A stretch of DNA of 64,000 nt from Archegozetes longisetosus (taxonomy: Eukaryota; Arthropoda; Arachnida; Sarcoptiformes; Trhypochthoniidae), in assembly GCA_018873245.2 (NCBI GenBank), contig JAEMBT020000009.1:7563288-7627287 (forward strand), read 5' to 3'. Made by a program: the position numbers and the translations under genes. Of this stretch, positions 60,801-64,000 are shown one piece after another. Below the pieces are notes generated by a model. The model was not told the DNA's origin, ran no database searches, and saw only the letters and a program-made list of their open reading frames with translations. Position 1 is the first letter of the stretch. Each line of letters starts with the position of its first letter.

Positions 60801-60907
60801 ACTAAAAGATTTTGTTTTTGTTATGGCATTTCCTGCTTCTTGAGAAAATTTGTTCACTTGGAACACTCTTAGCGGAAATTGCTAAAAAATCATAAGCAAT
60901 TTTTGAT
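60801..60907 (-). pseudogene. hAT transposase dimerisation-domain scrap
   Basis: The minus strand reads YDFLAISAKSVPSEQIFSRS, then a damaged NKNKIF, matching the IPATSVPSEQIFSKAGD and KKRNRL part of the transposase at the right window edge. The surrounding DNA (about 60640-61190) has loosely inverted AGCTTTAGC/AACTC words that may be its ends. Confidence 0.6.
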
Positions 60908-61345
60908 CATTATTTTTCACCATAAAATCGGTTAATTTTTGAGTCTTCTAGTGAAGCTTCTCTGTAGATTTCAATTTCAGATATTTATCACCTAACTTCT
61001 GTTTATTTTGTAGCATTAACAATGTTCTATTAATGTAAATTCAATGAATAAAAGACTCAGAGTTATCTAGTCTTTAGGTCCAGCTCATGTTAAAAATTTT
61101 AGATCAGTTTTAGCCTTTAATTCAGAGCTAAAGATTTCTTTATACTTTAGTCTTGTTTTAACTCAGCTAAAGGCTGAGAGTTAGAGGAGCCAATCATACA
61201 ACACTGATTTAAATTAGCTTTATTTCTAGATTACGACTATCTCGTTTTTATATGAATAACCATTTTATATTTTCCATTCGTATTGTGTGGCGATGAAAGT
61301 ATTGGACTTCTCAAAGCGATTCTCCACGTAGTAATATGGGGTAAC

Positions 61346-61692
61346 TAGGGTGACCAAGCATCCAGATTTGAGCTGAATAGACATTTCTATTACAAGCGCT
61401 TTATATGATTGGTAATTCAGTGTATAATAATTCTAAGCTGACGTATTATAATCTATTGAAATTACTCTTCTTTAATTCCTTGTTCATAACTTTACAATCA
61501 TGTTAAAGACAACCCAAACTACTCAATGCTGCTAAACCACAGAAGAAATATAATTAATTTCACAGCTGAAATTTTGTACCTTTTTATATCAATTGAGTAC
61601 TGTAAATAATTTTAAAACTTTAAGAAAATCTTGAAGGGAACCCTTCGATATTTTTTGTCCAGATTTGGGGTCGATAAGACTTGGCCACCCTA
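61346..61692. mobile_element. hAT-type MITE, 347 bp
   Basis: Inverted ends TAGGGTGACCAAG and TAGGGTGGCCAAG are flanked by octamers GGGGTAAC (61338-61345) and GGGGCAAC (61693-61700), an 8-bp target duplication with one change. CATCCAGATTTG near the left end recurs inverted as CCAGATTTGGGG near the right. No coding sequence. Confidence 0.8.
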
Positions 61693-61911
61693 GGGGCAAC
61701 ATACATGATCTGGTTGGGTACCTAATTTTGTGATGGAGATGCTTATTCTACAGTAGTAACTGAGTATAAAACGGTCAAAGTAGGACAAACATGTAAGTCT
61801 TCAAAGCCTCGTCCTTTGTGAACCAAGTTATATACATAGACTTAACTTAAACAATCGGTTATTTTGATCCTCGAAAAGCAATCATGGATCCAGTCCCTAG
61901 AATTCAATGTT

Positions 61912-61946
61912 CGACTTTGTCTCTTAGACCCTAAGAGACAAAGTCG
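61912..61946. repeat. Perfect 16-bp hairpin
   Basis: CGACTTTGTCTCTTAG and its complement are separated by three bases (ACC). It is isolated in AT-rich DNA; function unknown. Confidence 0.6.
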
Positions 61947-61949
61947 GAC

Positions 61950-63250
61950 AATTGTCCAGATTCCCTTACATTGTTATCTAAGTATAGGAAAAATTTTATT
62001 GCTTTTGACGAGGGGTGCTTTAGTTAAAGAAAGTTCCTAATTTCATTCTCATCGCTTCAACTTTTCCCTATAGACCTGTCAGATAAAATGGAAAAATATT
62101 CACAAGTCTATCTTTGGTGAAATTGATTTTCCTTTTATTGACTTATTTATCACTAGGTTTACTAATTTTTAAAAATTTGAAACATTATTTCTAATTTCAC
62201 ATTATTTAAGGGATATATATTAAATAAATTAAAGTGAAAATCCTGAGTAACTATATAAAGTTATTAAAAATCAAATAATCTAAAATCATAAAATGTGCTA
62301 ATTAAGAAATAAAAATGCTTCGCAAAAATTTTCAGAATTCCGTTGATTTAAATCCAATTTTCTGATCGAAATTCCATATTTTCAGTAAAAGATAAGATTC
62401 TACTAATATCTTATATGTAGACAAGTAGGAATAATGACAATCAATAATCGTTTAAGAAACTACTAAATGGCGGTCAAAAAACAATTGTCATTTTCTGTGT
62501 CATAAGAGAAGAAAAAGTGTTGGAAAATTGTCTTATTTTTCATAAGAATAGAAACCAATTATTAAAAACAGATAGAAAGTATTAATAAAATAAGATATGA
62601 TGGAATGACTTTGAAATGACGTTTTCGTAATTTACTTTTATTCGACCGAATCCATCTCATAACTGGTTATTGATTTTATGACAAAAGAATCGAAAATAAT
62701 GATGTAACTATTTTCCATGTCTGATGCAAAGACAAAACAGGTTATTAACAAACAAAATAGCTATCTCTGAAACTTTAGTAAAAGCACATTTTCATTAGTA
62801 ATAGAAATAGCCAATCTGTCATTTGGTTTACATTTATTTCTAAATATCTAAGTTTAAGTAAAAGGATATGGCCAACTTTTAAGCAAAACACTCATATTTT
62901 AGAGCTTCGTAAATGATAGATAAGATACAAAGTTTGAAATAAAGATTTATTTTCAGAAATTTTCAATCAGTTCAATACTGAGAAAGATTTATTTTAATGA
63001 ATAACTCCTCTAAAGCCCAATATCAAAACGATCTCTATATTACTAATTTATGTTTATTAACAATGTCAAGTCAACTAGTAAGTATAGATTAAAACTCTAG
63101 TTTTCTTAGATTTTCAAATATTAATAGTCAGGTAATAAATTTTTATTTGGCTGAATTCACTCAAATTCTTTACACTAGTGGTCAGCAACCCCTGTAGGAA
63201 ATTTCAGCCTGAATTGTACGTCTAAGTCGATTTTTTAAAAAAAGTTATCA
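61950..63250. other. Gene-free AT-rich region
   Basis: I see no gene, transposon end or RNA in these 1.3 kb. Confidence 0.4.
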
Positions 63251-63254
63251 TCAA

Positions 63255-63437
63255 CTTTCATTACTATTAGTAGTTTTCATAAACTACTCAAATTGTGATG
63301 AACCAACACTTTATGAATATTATACGAGCGGTGGAATTAAGTCTGGATTAGAGGCCAACTCAGAACAATTCACTCTAAATGGAAAAAATATAACTATCTT
63401 TAGTGGTTCTTTCCATTATTTTCGAGTACCTCATCAG
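63255..63437 (+). pseudogene. 5' fragment of a second GH35 beta-galactosidase, cut by a transposon
   Basis: Translation gives LSLLLVVFINYSNCDE, then TLYEYYTSGGIKSGLEANSE, QFTLNGKNITIFSGSFHYFRVPHQ, matching residues ~6-67 of the gene at 23549-26883 with about 80% identity. The start ATG of the intact gene has no counterpart in frame. The reading stops where a hAT element begins (CAG|CAGTGATGCTC). It is on the opposite strand and 36 kb from the intact gene. If the other side of the insertion lies beyond the window, this may be a whole gene broken by one insertion rather than a stray fragment. Confidence 0.8.
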
Positions 63438-64000
63438 CAGTGATGCTCAACGCTCGAGCGTTTGGTGCTCGGTAGCGAGCGCGAACGTCGAGCGTTCTCA
63501 TTTTGCCGAGCGTGAGTGGACGCTCGAGCGTCTGATCCCCCACCGCCGAGTGTCAAGTCTTAGTACGTATTTTTCCATATTAGAAATATATTATAAATAT
63601 TTTTAATATAAAAAGATGATTTATGCTAAATATAAATTTTTACACAAAAAATTATGACTTATTCTGTTTTAAAAAATTTAGACATAGAATCGCCACACAT
63701 TATTGACTGTATAGAATCTTTAGACAGTCTGTTTCGCTTTTTAGTGATTACATCACCCGCTTTAGAAAATATTTGTTCGCTGGGAACACTTGTTGCCGGT
63801 ATATTTATATAATCGAATGCCATTCCATATAAATGGGGAAACGATGTTTTATGTGTTGTCCACCACTTAATCAGATCAATCTCTGAGTCTTCTAAAGCAA
63901 TTTCAAAATAACGCTCCACTTCTTCGTCGTCACTAACTTTTTTTTTATAAATTGAATGCATAAGAGATAAAGTGTCTTTAGTGGTCTCTTTTAATGTCGA
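63438..64000 (-). mobile_element. hAT transposon with transposase, running out of the window
   Basis: The element starts CAGTGATGCTCAACGCTCGAG, followed by about 110 bp rich in GCTCGAGCG words. From 63659 the minus strand is open to the window edge and encodes the hAT dimerisation domain: DLIKWWTTHKTSFPHLYG, MAFDYINIPATSVPSEQIFS, KAGDVITKKRNRLS. The C-terminus ends at 63659. No stop interrupts the visible part, so the element may be intact and recent. The possible target octamer at 63430-63437 is CTCATCAG; the other side is not visible. Confidence 0.85.

Noticed and set aside
63403..63606. 67-codon plus-strand ORF at the beta-galactosidase/hAT junction
   Set aside because: It spans the transposon insertion point and the GCTCGAGCG-rich hAT end; an artefact of the junction.
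1..64000. tRNA, rRNA, snRNA genes or CRISPR arrays
   Set aside because: I looked for conserved tRNA box-like hairpins and for regularly spaced direct repeats and saw none that I could support by eye; a covariance-model search would be decisive.

Overview
This window is AT-rich eukaryotic DNA, most likely from an arthropod and possibly a mite or other chelicerate. The reasons are short GT-AG introns (mostly 50-120 bp), 7TM gustatory-receptor-type genes with the typical short terminal exons, a membrane-anchored carboxylesterase, GH35 and GH19 glycosidases, and many Tc1/mariner, hAT and foldback elements. Species assignment is inference. All multi-exon models were spliced by eye from reading frame and GT/AG signals.

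Region 1 (1-31 kb) is a host gene region. In order it holds: the 3'-open end of a secreted Ser/His-rich protein (1-902, -); a three-exon carboxylesterase with a full catalytic triad (1301-3342, +); two tandem gustatory-receptor-like genes (4891-6232 and 10584-11928, +); two short-chain dehydrogenase paralogs (14992-17267 and 18229-19303, -), the first of which has lost its catalytic Tyr and two glycines of the cofactor site; a GH19 chitinase-like protein with a C-terminal membrane anchor and tyrosine-rich tail (20190-21318, -); a five-exon GH35 beta-galactosidase (23549-26883, -); and a 5'-truncated third receptor (29902-30780, -). MITEs and foldback elements fill introns and intergenic space, several with readable target-site duplications.

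Region 2 (34055-56321) is the most striking part: a giant inverted repeat with two ~9.44 kb arms that are nearly but not perfectly identical, around a 3.4 kb spacer. Each arm carries one copy of a Mutator-like (MULE) element. Its eight-exon gene encodes, in order, a FAR1/FLYWCH-like zinc domain, the MULE catalytic core, a SWIM finger, a C48 (Ulp1-like) cysteine protease and a PHD finger. Both copies share one in-frame TAA. The spacer carries a TATA-driven single-exon gene for a small secreted eight-cysteine peptide. The outer edges of the palindrome coincide with the MULE terminal repeats, while the inner edges run ~517 bp beyond them.

Region 3 (56322-64000) is a decayed Ty3/gypsy pol gene split by two solo LTRs, each with its own ATAT target duplication; then AT-rich DNA with hAT fragments; and at the right edge the 5' piece of a second beta-galactosidase gene cut by a hAT transposon that runs out of the window.
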